42,196 bases of DNA, taken from NCBI GenBank assembly GCA_003158455.1, contig PMJO01000173.1:208-42403 (forward strand), read 5' to 3'. Below, one piece after another: positions 1-7,976 of this stretch. Source of the stretch: Myxococcales bacterium (GTDB lineage: Bacteria; Myxococcota_A; Polyangia; Fen-1088). The first letter of the stretch is position 1. Each line of letters opens with the position of its first letter. Under the pieces are notes generated by a model. It was not told the origin of the DNA and made no database searches. It worked only from the letters and a program-made list of their open reading frames with translations. The position numbers and the translations under genes are program-made.

Positions 1-378
1 GTGGGCGTTGCTCCGCAGTTCCTCTTCCACGTGAAAGACAAGAACAAAAGCGACTCCTCGGCGGAGTACGACATTATGGCAAGGATCGCGTACGAATATG
101 CCGTGATTCCCCGGCTCGCTGTGTACGCCGAATTCCTGCCTGGATACTCCATAATCTCCTTGCCGAGCAGTGTGACTTTCTTGGGTGAGAAGCCTCCCAG
201 CCCGAAGGGTTTCGTGCTTGATTTCGGCGCGGGAGCGGCATTCGATATCACGGACCAGTTCTTCGTCAATCTGGGCATCGGCTACCAGATGGGCTGGCAG
301 AATACGTCTGGCGGGGGCGGCCAGGACTACAAGACCAGGTTCCTCCGCATCGCCCTCGGCGGTGGCGTGAAGTTCTAG
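1..378 (+). CDS. Outer-membrane beta-barrel protein, C-terminal part (cut by window start)
   Basis: The frame is open from the first base, so the gene probably begins outside the window; the GTG at base 1 is not a convincing start. The 125 visible residues alternate polar and hydrophobic residues with aromatic girdle positions, and the chain ends in Lys-Phe. A terminal Phe is the usual C-terminal signal of outer-membrane barrels recognised by the BAM machinery. Motifs such as LAVYAEFLPGY and FFVNLGIGYQMGW look like the last strands of a small opacity/OmpW-like porin. The stop codon shares a CTAG with a possible minus-strand frame. No function beyond an outer-membrane location can be given. 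Confidence 0.6.
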   Translation: MGVAPQFLFHVKDKNKSDSSAEYDIMARIAYEYAVIPRLAVYAEFLPGYSIISLPSSVTFLGEKPPSPKGFVLDFGAGAAFDITDQFFVNLGIGYQMGWQNTSGGGGQDYKTRFLRIALGGGVKF

Positions 379-545
379 CGCACGCTTGCTACAAACCTGG
401 CAACGAACACCTCGGCGCCCTTCGGATGGCGAGCATAGCCCAACCCAATGGGGGTTTGTTGTCCGGGCTCCCCGGGGTAGTGGTTGCTAAACGCCTCCGT
501 ACGCTCGCGCCCTGGCACCACGCCGGCGTGCGTTATATCGCACTG
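375..545 (-). pseudogene. Possible C-terminal gene remnant, convergent with the barrel gene
   Basis: About 55 codons on the minus strand read as a coherent protein end (contains NHYPGEPGQQTPIGLGYARH and a final FVARFVASVR) and stop at the CTAG shared with the preceding gene. Upstream of this the frame becomes arginine- and cysteine-rich and looks non-coding, and no start with a ribosome binding site is visible. I do not recognise the family. It may be the surviving tail of a lost gene or chance. The rest of the gap up to the xylanase holds nothing else I can support. Confidence 0.2.
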
Positions 546-797
546 TCCTGACGTTCTTGCGCGACAATAACCCCATCTCTCCGGCAATATCCTTTTAGCG
601 CGCTCGATCTCGACCCTGGGCGTCGAGCATAGGGTCGTACGCTCAGAAAGTCTGGATCTTCCCAACTCAACTTCAGTAGACTCTTCTTAATCGGTGGCCC
701 GTGTGTCGGGGCAACCTTGCCCGCGTTCTCCTGGGTGCGCCATGTTGACGGGCTGTCGCACAACCATTCGGCATTCCGACCAATTGGAGGCAAGACA

Positions 798-2144
798 ATG
801 CTCTCGAGACTCAATTTCGCGCTCAGGGTTATGATGGGATCTCTCGCCGCATTTTCGTTCGGTTGTTCAGATGGCATTGTCCCAACTCCCGTCGCTAGCG
901 GCGGCGTGGGCGCGGGCGGCACGGTTGCCACGGGTGGGCAGCCTGAAACCGGCGGCACCGTTGGCAGCGGCGGCAGGATCAGTTCGGGCGGCGATTCCGG
1001 AACCGGCGGCCAAAACCGCACAGGTGGTGCGCCTAGCAGCGGCGGTGTGACGGTCGCGAGCGGTGGCACGACTGGAACCGGCACAGGTGGTGTGACTAGC
1101 AGCGGCGGTGTGACGGTCGCGAGCGGTGGCACGCCTAGCAGCGGGGGTGTGACAATTGCGAGCGGTGGCAGGAGTGGCAGGGGCGGCGCCTCGGGAACCG
1201 GCACAGGTGGTGCGACCGGCGGCGCTTCGGCGACCGGTGGTGGCCCCACGGGCGGATCGACCGGGCCGATCGGCACGACCAAGAAGTTTGTCGGCAACAT
1301 CGACACCAGCGGTTCCATTCGGTCGGATTTCTCCAAGTATTGGAATCAGTTTAGTCCGGAGAATGCAGGGAAATGGGGCTCGGCACAGGGCAGTTCGCAG
1401 AGCTCATTCAACTGGAATTCGCTCGACGCCATGTACAAGTACTGCAACGACAACCACATCATCTTCAAGCAGCACAATTTCATTTGGGGTAGTCAACAGC
1501 CCAGTTGGACCAGCAGTCTAACGACTTCCACCGGACCTGCGGCGGTGCAGAACTGGATGACGTCATTCTGCACGCGATACCCGAACGTGGCGATCATCGA
1601 CGTCGTCAATGAGCCGCCGCCACACACTACTCCGTCATACGCCAATGCCATCGGAGGCGGTACCAACGGAACCTGGCAGTGGATTGCCAACGCCTTCATA
1701 TGGGCGCGCGCGGCCTGCCCGAACGCTCTCCTGGTTCTCAACGACTACAACAACGATGAGCAATCAGGCGATGCCCAGCACAGCATCGACATCGTGACCG
1801 CGATCAAGAAGTTGAACGCGCCCATCGATGGGGTCGGTTGCCAGACGCATGGTGCGATGGGGAAGACGGGGGCTAGCTTGAAAACAAACATCGACAAGAT
1901 CGCCAGCGGGACGGGCTTGGGGGTCTACATCACCGAGTACGACATCAACTCCGCGGATGACAATACCCAGCTGAGCAACTACAAGGACCACTTCACGATG
2001 TTCATGAGCAACGACAACGTGAAGGGCGCCACGGTCTGGGGCTACGTCGTCGGCCGCACCTGGGAGACGAACTCGGGAATCATGAACAGCGACGGCACGC
2101 TGCGGCCGGCGATGACCTGGCTGATGAGCTTCCTCGGCCGCTGA
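798..2144 (+). CDS. Secreted GH10 endo-1,4-beta-xylanase lipoprotein
   Basis: Predicted to hydrolyse internal beta-1,4 bonds of xylan with retention of configuration. The ATG at 798 is preceded by GGAGG at 786-790 and opens a lipoprotein signal peptide whose lipobox ends FSFGC, so an upstream in-frame TTG is rejected. Residues about 28-155 are a Gly/Ser/Thr-rich linker built from SGG and TGG units. The rest is a GH10 catalytic domain: the acid/base Glu is in VVNEPPP (about E272) and the nucleophile in ITEYDIN (about E380). The spacing of 108 residues fits the family, and a WGYVVGRTW strand follows. There is no carbohydrate-binding module. Two CE1-type esterases nearby suggest joint action on acetylated or feruloylated xylan. 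Confidence 0.93.
   Translation: MLSRLNFALRVMMGSLAAFSFGCSDGIVPTPVASGGVGAGGTVATGGQPETGGTVGSGGRISSGGDSGTGGQNRTGGAPSSGGVTVASGGTTGTGTGGVTSSGGVTVASGGTPSSGGVTIASGGRSGRGGASGTGTGGATGGASATGGGPTGGSTGPIGTTKKFVGNIDTSGSIRSDFSKYWNQFSPENAGKWGSAQGSSQSSFNWNSLDAMYKYCNDNHIIFKQHNFIWGSQQPSWTSSLTTSTGPAAVQNWMTSFCTRYPNVAIIDVVNEPPPHTTPSYANAIGGGTNGTWQWIANAFIWARAACPNALLVLNDYNNDEQSGDAQHSIDIVTAIKKLNAPIDGVGCQTHGAMGKTGASLKTNIDKIASGTGLGVYITEYDINSADDNTQLSNYKDHFTMFMSNDNVKGATVWGYVVGRTWETNSGIMNSDGTLRPAMTWLMSFLGR
1034..1133 (+). repeat. 37-bp direct repeat within the xylanase linker
   Basis: The 37-bp segment 1034-1070 recurs identically at 1097-1133, 63 bp apart (in frame), and a third diverged copy follows from about 1134. The words coding GTGTGG also recur at about 1075 and 1195. 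The linker therefore grew at least partly by recent in-frame DNA duplication. Confidence 0.85.
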
Positions 2145-2304
2145 TTTCGTCACTGAGGCCAGGCGCTGCGAGGCGTGAGTGCCTCGACCGACACGCAGTG
2201 CTCACGGCCGCGCCCTGGGTTTTGCGCAAAGGCGAGGCGCGAGGATGGGGCCGGCCGTGTGATGCCTGTGTTTCGTGGCGGACGAGGCACGTAGCTTGAG
2301 GGAT

Positions 2305-3039
2305 TCACGGTAGCGCGGCCAGCATATCTTCAATCGTTTGCAGCAGGACGCTGCGGGGAAACTGACGCCGGAATCGCGCAGCAACGTGGCGCGCGTCATC
2401 CCCGCGTCCCAAGCCGACCAGCGCTTTGACTCGCAGGACCTCGCGCTCTTCCGCGAGCCGCCCATCTCGATAGCTGCGCTCATGGTCATCCGCGATGCCG
2501 AGGACGGAGGCGTAGTCGCCCCGGGCGTCGGATTGGCGAGCGAGCTCGAGAAGCCTAATCTCCTCGATACCGTTGTGTTCCTTGCCCGCAGGGTTCACTC
2601 GATGGCTGAGCGCAGAGGTCTTGGGAGTGGAGATTCCTGTTGAGAGATCTCCGAAGGCTGGGATTGTCTTCGGGGCCAATGTTGGTGCAATGCTGGCCTC
2701 TGCCTCCGACGGGGGAGGCACGACCGGCAGATGCTGCGATGCCCGTCCGACCGGCGTTGGTGTCACCCCTGGGCGCAATATCACCTGCAATGCGACCGCA
2801 ACCGAGGCCGTCAGCAAGACGCCCGCAGCGGCGGCAAACAGCACCCATCGGATGCGCACCGACGCCCTACTCGGCTCAATCCCTGCCAAATCGGCGCTGC
2901 GTAGGGACTCACGTGCCCGCGCCAACACCCGAGCGCGGACGATTTCCGGCTTCGAGACGACGATACGCTCGTACGCGATCAGAGCTTCGACCGCCGCCGA
3001 CCAGGGAGGAGACATTGGGCTAGGAGCATGAGTAGTCAT
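2305..3039 (-). CDS. Single-pass membrane protein coupled to an ECF sigma factor; candidate non-zinc anti-sigma factor
   Basis: The ATG at 3039 lies inside the end of the upstream sigma factor gene (20-bp overlap), which implies translational coupling. The 244-residue product has a cytoplasmic N-terminal helix-rich part of about 62 residues, one membrane segment (WVLFAAAAGVLLTASVAVAL), a Pro/Ser-rich stretch, and a C-terminal helical part of about 85 residues with TPR-like pattern (RLLELARQSDARGDYASVLG). The topology and the overlap with the sigma gene are those of an anti-sigma factor. However, the HxxxCxxC zinc motif of the common ZAS class is absent. In Myxococcota many sigma genes are followed by such TM/TPR proteins of unknown mechanism. 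The anti-sigma role is inferred from context only. Confidence 0.65.
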   Translation of the reverse strand: MTTHAPSPMSPPWSAAVEALIAYERIVVSKPEIVRARVLARARESLRSADLAGIEPSRASVRIRWVLFAAAAGVLLTASVAVALQVILRPGVTPTPVGRASQHLPVVPPPSEAEASIAPTLAPKTIPAFGDLSTGISTPKTSALSHRVNPAGKEHNGIEEIRLLELARQSDARGDYASVLGIADDHERSYRDGRLAEEREVLRVKALVGLGRGDDARHVAARFRRQFPRSVLLQTIEDMLAALP

Positions 3040-3736
3040 CGGACGACCTTCTTTGTATTTGCGTAATAGCGGTCGCAAGCTCAAGGCGCGCCTTGCGCAG
3101 CCGTGAATACGCCGTGAATAGTGGAATGGAAAGCGTCGCGGCCACTTCCTGCATGGGCACCTGGTCGAGATCGTGCATGACCAGCACTGCCCGTCGAGCC
3201 AATGGAATCCGCTGCAGCGCCGCGAGGACGAGCGCCCTCGCCTGATTTGCCTCAAACTCGCGATCGGGGGATGGCCCGCGATCTTCCGTCTCGACGAAGG
3301 CGTACGGCACCTCTCGCCACCACCGGCGTCGGTGCGACGAAGCAACCCGGAAGGCGATGCCGAAGAGATAGGGCCTCAGCGCGCGTTTGGGGTCGTAGTC
3401 GCACCAGGTGCGTCGCAAGACCAAGAAAACGTCCTGGGCAAGATCCTCAACCTCGTCCCGGTCCACTCCAAGACGCTCGAACACCCGCAGCAGATAGTCG
3501 ATCTCTCGCTGATAGGCAGCCAGACATGCGTCATCACCGGCGGGCAGCGCGGCTCGCGAACTCAGGGGCTCTTGGACCAAGCGTGGCCGGTTCAAAATCT
3601 CTTCTCTCGGTACTAGATTGCTCGGGATGCGCCCTTTTGTTACGGAAAACGCCTGGGTTGGGTCGATCGCAGAATGGGCGAGGTCCGTGAATGTCCTACC
3701 CCTACCTAAAAGTAGTACGACTACACTCGAAGCCAC
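3020..3736 (-). CDS. ECF-type RNA polymerase sigma factor
   Basis: The region 2 signature is seen in YLLRVFERLGV, DEVEDLAQDVFLVL and LRPYLFGIAFRVA. Region 4 is seen in LQRIPLARRAVLVMHDLDQV followed by a helix-turn-helix (MQEVAATLSIPLFTAYSRL). The protein would direct RNA polymerase to a small stress or envelope regulon. The coordinates use the longest GTG start. The first 45 or so residues do not look like sigma, and a TTG at 3595, preceded by a purine-rich GAGAAGAG, may be the true start. It is a clear paralogue of the sigma factor at 5896-6459. The downstream membrane protein overlaps its last codons. The next minus-strand gene upstream is a truncated lipoprotein. Confidence 0.85.
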   Translation of the reverse strand: MASSVVVLLLGRGRTFTDLAHSAIDPTQAFSVTKGRIPSNLVPREEILNRPRLVQEPLSSRAALPAGDDACLAAYQREIDYLLRVFERLGVDRDEVEDLAQDVFLVLRRTWCDYDPKRALRPYLFGIAFRVASSHRRRWWREVPYAFVETEDRGPSPDREFEANQARALVLAALQRIPLARRAVLVMHDLDQVPMQEVAATLSIPLFTAYSRLRKARLELATAITQIQRRSSDDYSCS

Positions 3737-3812
3737 GGCAGCTAGCAGTCACGCGAAATCCGAAAAATGGTCCACAAAACCTTCGCATCAAAGGGCACCC
3801 GATATGTTCCCT

Positions 3813-4355
3813 TCATTCAGCCTGGCCGAGCGACGCCACCACGACCACGCGGTCGACTACGGTTGGGTCAATCAAATAGGCGTCCGCAAGATCGGTGAGC
3901 TGCGAGCCCGCCACAACGACGACGGGGCGCCACGGCAGGCTCAAGTGTCGCGAGACGTCCACAATCAATTGGGCGCCGAGCGAGTTGTTGGGGGCCGTAT
4001 GTTCGATCACGTGGTCCGTTGGCGCGGTCAGTGTATTGCCCGCGCTGATGGTCACGTCGGGGACCTGGGTGAGACCGCTCAACCGCGCAGCATCGACGAA
4101 CTTGTTCCAACCGGTGACGTTCGCGTTCAGATCGGTCCAGTAGGCACTCGCATTGATGACGATGCCCACCAACGGCGGACCACCGTAGTTGGCGAACAAC
4201 ACCGCGTACTCGCCCGCCCAGTTGTTGCTCCACCCGTCGTTGCTGATGATGACCGGATTGCGTTCGTCGACCGGAAGCTGGCCGTGCGACTTGTCTCGAC
4301 CGACATCGAGGGTTTGTCCGCATCCCGCCCAGGCGACGGCAACGGCCACAAACAT
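3813..4355 (-). pseudogene. Truncated nucleoside-hydrolase-like lipoprotein
   Basis: The frame starts with a hydrophobic stretch ending AWAGC, which would be a lipobox. It continues with NPVIISNDGWSNNWAGEYAV, GIVINASAYW and PVVVVAGSQLTDLADAYL, a pattern resembling the N-terminal half of secreted nucleoside-hydrolase-like (Sde182-type) proteins. It stops abruptly at VASLGQAE, about where the Rossmann-like core should go on, and no other frame before the sigma gene continues it. The ATG lacks the basic n-region expected of a signal peptide. A different frame just upstream encodes VRRVRRSS, so a second lesion at the 5' end is possible. I read it as a decaying gene. Assignment to the family is from memory of sequence style and is moderate at best. 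Confidence 0.5.
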
Positions 4356-4500
4356 GGCGAGCTACGCCGGACTCGTCTCACTGCGCGCGTGGCCACCTGG
4401 CCAGCGTCGAGCGTCGTTGCTTGGTGGCGGTTGGCGGTCCACGGTAACTTCCCTACTGCTATGACGCCTTCTCGATAGTGCTCCGACTCGATCGGAACCG

Positions 4501-5715
4501 TCACCAGAAGCGCGCAGAAAGATCGACTCCGGCGAATGCGCTCAGGCGAGGCATTTGCCATACCCCGACGTCGTTCAAATCGACCGTGCAAGGCGTGAGT
4601 AGTACAAGCGCGTCGAGATGGGCCGTGACCAACCAAGAACTACCCAGCGCCAAGCCCGCGGCGAGGCGCAGGCCTATCTGCGCAACGAATGCCGTGGGAG
4701 AGCGGGGCTGGTCGAGGCCCAAGCCTCGGGCGCGAAGCTGGCCCGCTTTTCCCAAGAGACAAGCCGCGAGTACGCCGTGATGTCCGCACGCCCCCGCACT
4801 TCCAGAGATCAGCAGTTCACGAAACCCGCTGCCACCCCATTTGCGCGCGCTCGATGGGTAGCTCGTCTCAGCCCCCACCTCGCCGGATAGATCGTTGCGC
4901 CGAATGCCGAGAAACAAGCGCGCGTTGGCAGCGGTCGACGGCGAGATTCCCCATGCGAGGGAAGGACCGAGGCCAACCCACATCGACCAATGCGGCGCTG
5001 CTCCCGACGCTGCCGGTGCGACGTCCTCGCTGGGACGGCGATCCTTCACCGACATCACGTGGTCGGGCTCCGGTGGGGCTGCGGGAGGCGCCGGTGCCGG
5101 CGGCGAGGGTGGAGATGGCGAGGGTGCGGGTGAGGAAGGCGGCTCTGCCGCGGCGGCGGCTGCCGGCGTGCCGCCATCGCTGCCGGTTTCTGCGTAGGGG
5201 TTGCTTTCGGATCCTGCGCTTGCCTTCGGGCGCAGTAACTCGATCTGCAGGCCGACGGCAAAGCTCATCTCGGCAAGGAGCTTGGCACAGTTGCCGTCTT
5301 TTGCGACAAACCAGCGTTCGCCCATGCTCGTGCCCTTGGCGTTCCGCCACTCGACTTGACCACCGATCGCGCGAGCCGATCCGCCTACGTGGACCAGGAC
5401 GTTGGCCGAGGCGTTCTCGCGAAAGGGATCGTAGCCGACGCGACGAGCGATCTTCTGTCGGAATTCCGCCTCGTCCCAGCAACCACCTAGCGACGAGTCC
5501 ACATGATAGCGGAGGCTGGCGTGGAACTCGGCTTCGTCAGCCGCGGCGTAGCCCGCGCGCAGGCCGCTTGCTGCGATTGCGGCAAGGGCGACCAAGATGG
5601 TTCTCGACTGTCCGCGCGGCCCGCGGCGACCGTAGCTGCACCACCCGGGCTCACCAGCTCCATCTGGCGATCCCCACAACAAGATCTTGCTGTTCCGACA
5701 ATTATCGGTGGGCAT
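4501..5715 (-). CDS. Exported protein with C-terminal beta-barrel-like domain, paralogue of 6501-7562
   Basis: Unknown function. After a signal peptide (TILVALAAIAASGLRAGYAAA) the mature protein has an N-terminal domain with Cys-containing motifs: GGCWDEAEFRQ, RRVGYDPFREN and NCAKLLAEMSFAVGLQIELL. A Pro/Ala/Ser-rich spacer follows, then about 170 residues of alternating strands ending in Phe-Trp, consistent with an outer-membrane or surface barrel. The same architecture and motif order occur in the protein at 6501-7562. It follows an ECF sigma gene by 180 bp on the same strand and is likely part of its regulon or operon. The start is uncertain: ATG 5715 lacks a strong ribosome binding site, and TTG codons closer to the signal peptide are possible. 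Confidence 0.7.
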   Translation of the reverse strand: MPTDNCRNSKILLWGSPDGAGEPGWCSYGRRGPRGQSRTILVALAAIAASGLRAGYAAADEAEFHASLRYHVDSSLGGCWDEAEFRQKIARRVGYDPFRENASANVLVHVGGSARAIGGQVEWRNAKGTSMGERWFVAKDGNCAKLLAEMSFAVGLQIELLRPKASAGSESNPYAETGSDGGTPAAAAAAEPPSSPAPSPSPPSPPAPAPPAAPPEPDHVMSVKDRRPSEDVAPAASGAAPHWSMWVGLGPSLAWGISPSTAANARLFLGIRRNDLSGEVGAETSYPSSARKWGGSGFRELLISGSAGACGHHGVLAACLLGKAGQLRARGLGLDQPRSPTAFVAQIGLRLAAGLALGSSWLVTAHLDALVLLTPCTVDLNDVGVWQMPRLSAFAGVDLSARFW

Positions 5716-5895
5716 GCACGACTGCTCTGCGAGCAGAACGATACACCTTTGCGCGCTGGCTATCCCTCGGTTTGTTGCGGGAAGCCATCGGATCGCGCAC
5801 GCACGACAGCGTATCTCTGCGCGTCGCATAGCAAGAACTCCGCAAAGAGATTGCGAACTTCTGTCACGGACGCAAGGTCGCCGGCTCCAGGGAGT

Positions 5896-6459
5896 TCATG
5901 GTTCGCTCGCTCTGGAAAGACTCGCTACCGCGGCCGCGAACTCTTTACGTGCCCTGCGCAGACGCGAGTAGGCAGTGAAGAGAGGAATCGATAGGGTGAA
6001 AGCGATCTCACGCATGCCCACCTCGTCGATGTCGTGCATGACAAAGACCGCGCGCCCCGGTAGCGGGATGCGCTCGAGCGCGATCAAAACCAGCGCGCGC
6101 GCCTGTTTCGCTTGCAGCGCCTCGTCGGGGCGGGGGGCGCTGTCATCAATAATGTCGGACAAAGCACAAGGCAACTCCCGCCTGGCCTTCCGATGGTGGG
6201 CGGCCGCCACTCGAAATGCGATACCAAACAAATATGGTCGCAACGGCCGGGAAGGATCGTACTTGTGCCACGCGCCGTACAGCGCCAGAAAGACTTCGTG
6301 GGCCATGTCTTCGACATCGTCGCGACGAACGCCGAGCCGCCGCAACGAGCGCTCGATGTAGTCGAACTCCAGCTGGAACGCGACAAGGCACGGGTGGTCG
6401 GCAACCGACTGCGGGACCGCAGGCTGTGGTGTGCTCGAAACCAGCCGCAAGTCAGTCAT
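5896..6459 (-). CDS. ECF-type RNA polymerase sigma factor
   Basis: 187 residues starting MTDLRLVSS. Region 2 is visible as YIERSLRRLGV, DDVEDMAHEVFLALYGAW and LRPYLFGIAFRVAAAH. Region 4 is visible as LERIPLPGRAVFVMHDIDEVG followed by MREIAFTLSIPLFTAYSRL. It shares long identical words with the sigma factor at 3020-3736, so the two are duplicates within 3 kb. It starts 41 bp after the stop of an exported protein gene and is followed by that protein's paralogue, with all three on one strand. No anti-sigma candidate with a membrane segment lies next to it, so the flanking exported proteins may serve as sensors. That role is inference only. Confidence 0.9.
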   Translation of the reverse strand: MTDLRLVSSTPQPAVPQSVADHPCLVAFQLEFDYIERSLRRLGVRRDDVEDMAHEVFLALYGAWHKYDPSRPLRPYLFGIAFRVAAAHHRKARRELPCALSDIIDDSAPRPDEALQAKQARALVLIALERIPLPGRAVFVMHDIDEVGMREIAFTLSIPLFTAYSRLRRARKEFAAAVASLSRASEP

Positions 6460-6500
6460 CAGAGGCCCACTCTACTAGTTTAGGGCACGCGTCGACTTTG

Positions 6501-7562
6501 TCAGTGAAAACGTGCTGCCAGATCGACTCCCAGCACCGCGCCAAACCAAGGCATGGTCCAGATGGCTGTGCGGTTCAATTCGACAGCCCAGGGCGTTAGC
6601 AGGAACAGCGCGTCCGCATGCACCAGCAGAAGCAGTTGCTCGCCCAGCCTGAGCGTGGCCGCCACGCGCGGACCGGCTTGCGCGATGAAACCTGTGGGAG
6701 AAGACGGCGCATCGACGCCCAGACCACTGACCCGGATCTGCCCGAACTTGCCGAGGGCACACGCCGAAGCGAACCGGTAGTGGCCGCAAGCGGCAACTGT
6801 TCCGAGGATCAGGTTCTGGCGAAAGCCGATGCCATCCGTTTGGCGGGTCGTGGTTGGCAGGCTTGCCTCGGCCCCGAGCTCGATCGACGCCGCTGCGTAC
6901 TGCAGCGCGCAGAAGATCCGACCTTGCGCAATCAGGTTTGGGCCAAGGTTGACCCCCGCCTCGGGTCCGATGCCCGCGATCACCGACCACGGCGTGGGCC
7001 CGGACGCGGAAGCCGGGCTTTCGACCGGCAATGGAGTCTCGGGCTGCGCAGGCGGAGCTGGTCGAGCGGCGACTGACTCCGTCTCTGCGCGAGAAGCGGC
7101 CGCAGCGGGTGATTCCACATTCTCCGCTTTCGGCGCAGACGCGAGCCCCGCCGTGGGGTCGGTTGCAAGAAGCTGAATCTGTACCGCCACCACAAAGCCC
7201 ATGGCCACCATGAGCTCATGGCAGTCACGGCTTCGCGAGGTGAATCGTCGCTCACCTGCGCGCTTCTGTGTCGGGGCATTCCAGTCGATGGCCCCTTCGA
7301 TCCCGGGCTCGGCGCTCTGGGCGCGCACTACCACGTGAAGGGCTGCATCGGCACGATAGGGATCGTAGCCGAGTTGTTGGCCGACGATGCTTCGAAAGTC
7401 GCCCTCGCTCGGACATCCCTGCAGCGCAGGGTCGATGTCGTACTTGAGATCCACGAACAGCTCGGGTGCAGCATGGGCCCGGCTCGCTGCGAGCATGAAG
7501 CACAAGGTTTCCAAGAGCGGGACCAGGAGACGCAAACGGCTCACGCGCGGTGCCGGGCGCAT
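6501..7562 (-). CDS. Exported protein with C-terminal beta-barrel-like domain, paralogue of 4501-5715
   Basis: ATG 7562 is chosen because GGAAAAG lies just upstream and a signal peptide follows (basic n-region, LLVPLLETLCFMLAASRAHA). The mature N-terminal domain has QGCPSEGDFRS, QQLGYDPYRAD and RDCHELMVAMGFVVAVQIQLL, matching the paralogue motif by motif, including the two Cys. A linker rich in Ala/Glu/Pro leads to a strand-rich C-terminal domain (FRQNLILGTVAACGHY, TGFIAQAGPRVAATLRLG) ending Arg-Phe-His. Function is unknown. It heads the group with the downstream ECF sigma gene, so it may be part of an envelope-stress loop. Confidence 0.75.
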   Translation of the reverse strand: MRPAPRVSRLRLLVPLLETLCFMLAASRAHAAPELFVDLKYDIDPALQGCPSEGDFRSIVGQQLGYDPYRADAALHVVVRAQSAEPGIEGAIDWNAPTQKRAGERRFTSRSRDCHELMVAMGFVVAVQIQLLATDPTAGLASAPKAENVESPAAAASRAETESVAARPAPPAQPETPLPVESPASASGPTPWSVIAGIGPEAGVNLGPNLIAQGRIFCALQYAAASIELGAEASLPTTTRQTDGIGFRQNLILGTVAACGHYRFASACALGKFGQIRVSGLGVDAPSSPTGFIAQAGPRVAATLRLGEQLLLLVHADALFLLTPWAVELNRTAIWTMPWFGAVLGVDLAARFH

Positions 7563-7721
7563 GGGGACTTTTCCAGCCACGGCGCGCAGTCTACCCTGAA
7601 ATGGGAATCGAGGATCGAACTGGCCGGGCATGAGGAGACTGGCTAGAGCAGCTTGGCCGCACACTCAGATTCTTGTCACGCCAAATGGTCGAATTCGACC
7701 GACCCGCTGGCTCGTTGCTGC

Positions 7722-7976
7722 TCAGAACGCCGGCGTGGGGATCGTCATCGTCCTGATGTCCGCGTAGGCGCTCTCGATGCCGGCAGCGGAAATAGTCGAG
7801 CTACCCGAAGTCATCAGGGGCGAAACGCTGTTCGTCCCGTTCTGGTTTTGAAGGCGGAACCGGCAAGGCGGCCGAGGCTGGAGGTTTGAACAAGACTGGA
7901 CCTCCAGGCCGCTACCGCCCCCGGACCGTGAATTCCCAGAAGCAGTCCCAGTTGCCGATCGAGCCGGAGCAGTCCC
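7722..7976 (-). pseudogene. Open linker plus CBM-like stretch immediately after the esterase stop codon
   Basis: The 311-bp gap downstream of the esterase holds no complete gene. The esterase reading frame, however, stays open for about 84 codons after its TAG, ending at a TGA (7722-7724). This stretch begins with a Gly/Ser/Thr-rich linker (TASGNSRSGGGSGLEVQ) and goes on to FRLQNQNGTNSVSPL, which resembles the first strands of a family 3 carbohydrate-binding module (pattern LKVQ...N.GT.SV.L). The remainder does not match that fold. I read it as a relic of a C-terminal binding module. Chance composition is not excluded. Confidence 0.3.

Noticed and set aside
533-1336. Long Pro-rich minus-strand frame over the xylanase linker
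   Set aside because: It is the antisense of the Gly-rich linker repeats. Pro/Val/Ala composition is the expected mirror of SGG codons, and it has no start signal.
4689-5831. Long Arg-rich plus-strand frame opposite the exported protein gene
   Set aside because: Composition dominated by Arg/Ser/Pro and no domain; the opposite strand carries a signal peptide and matches a paralogue.
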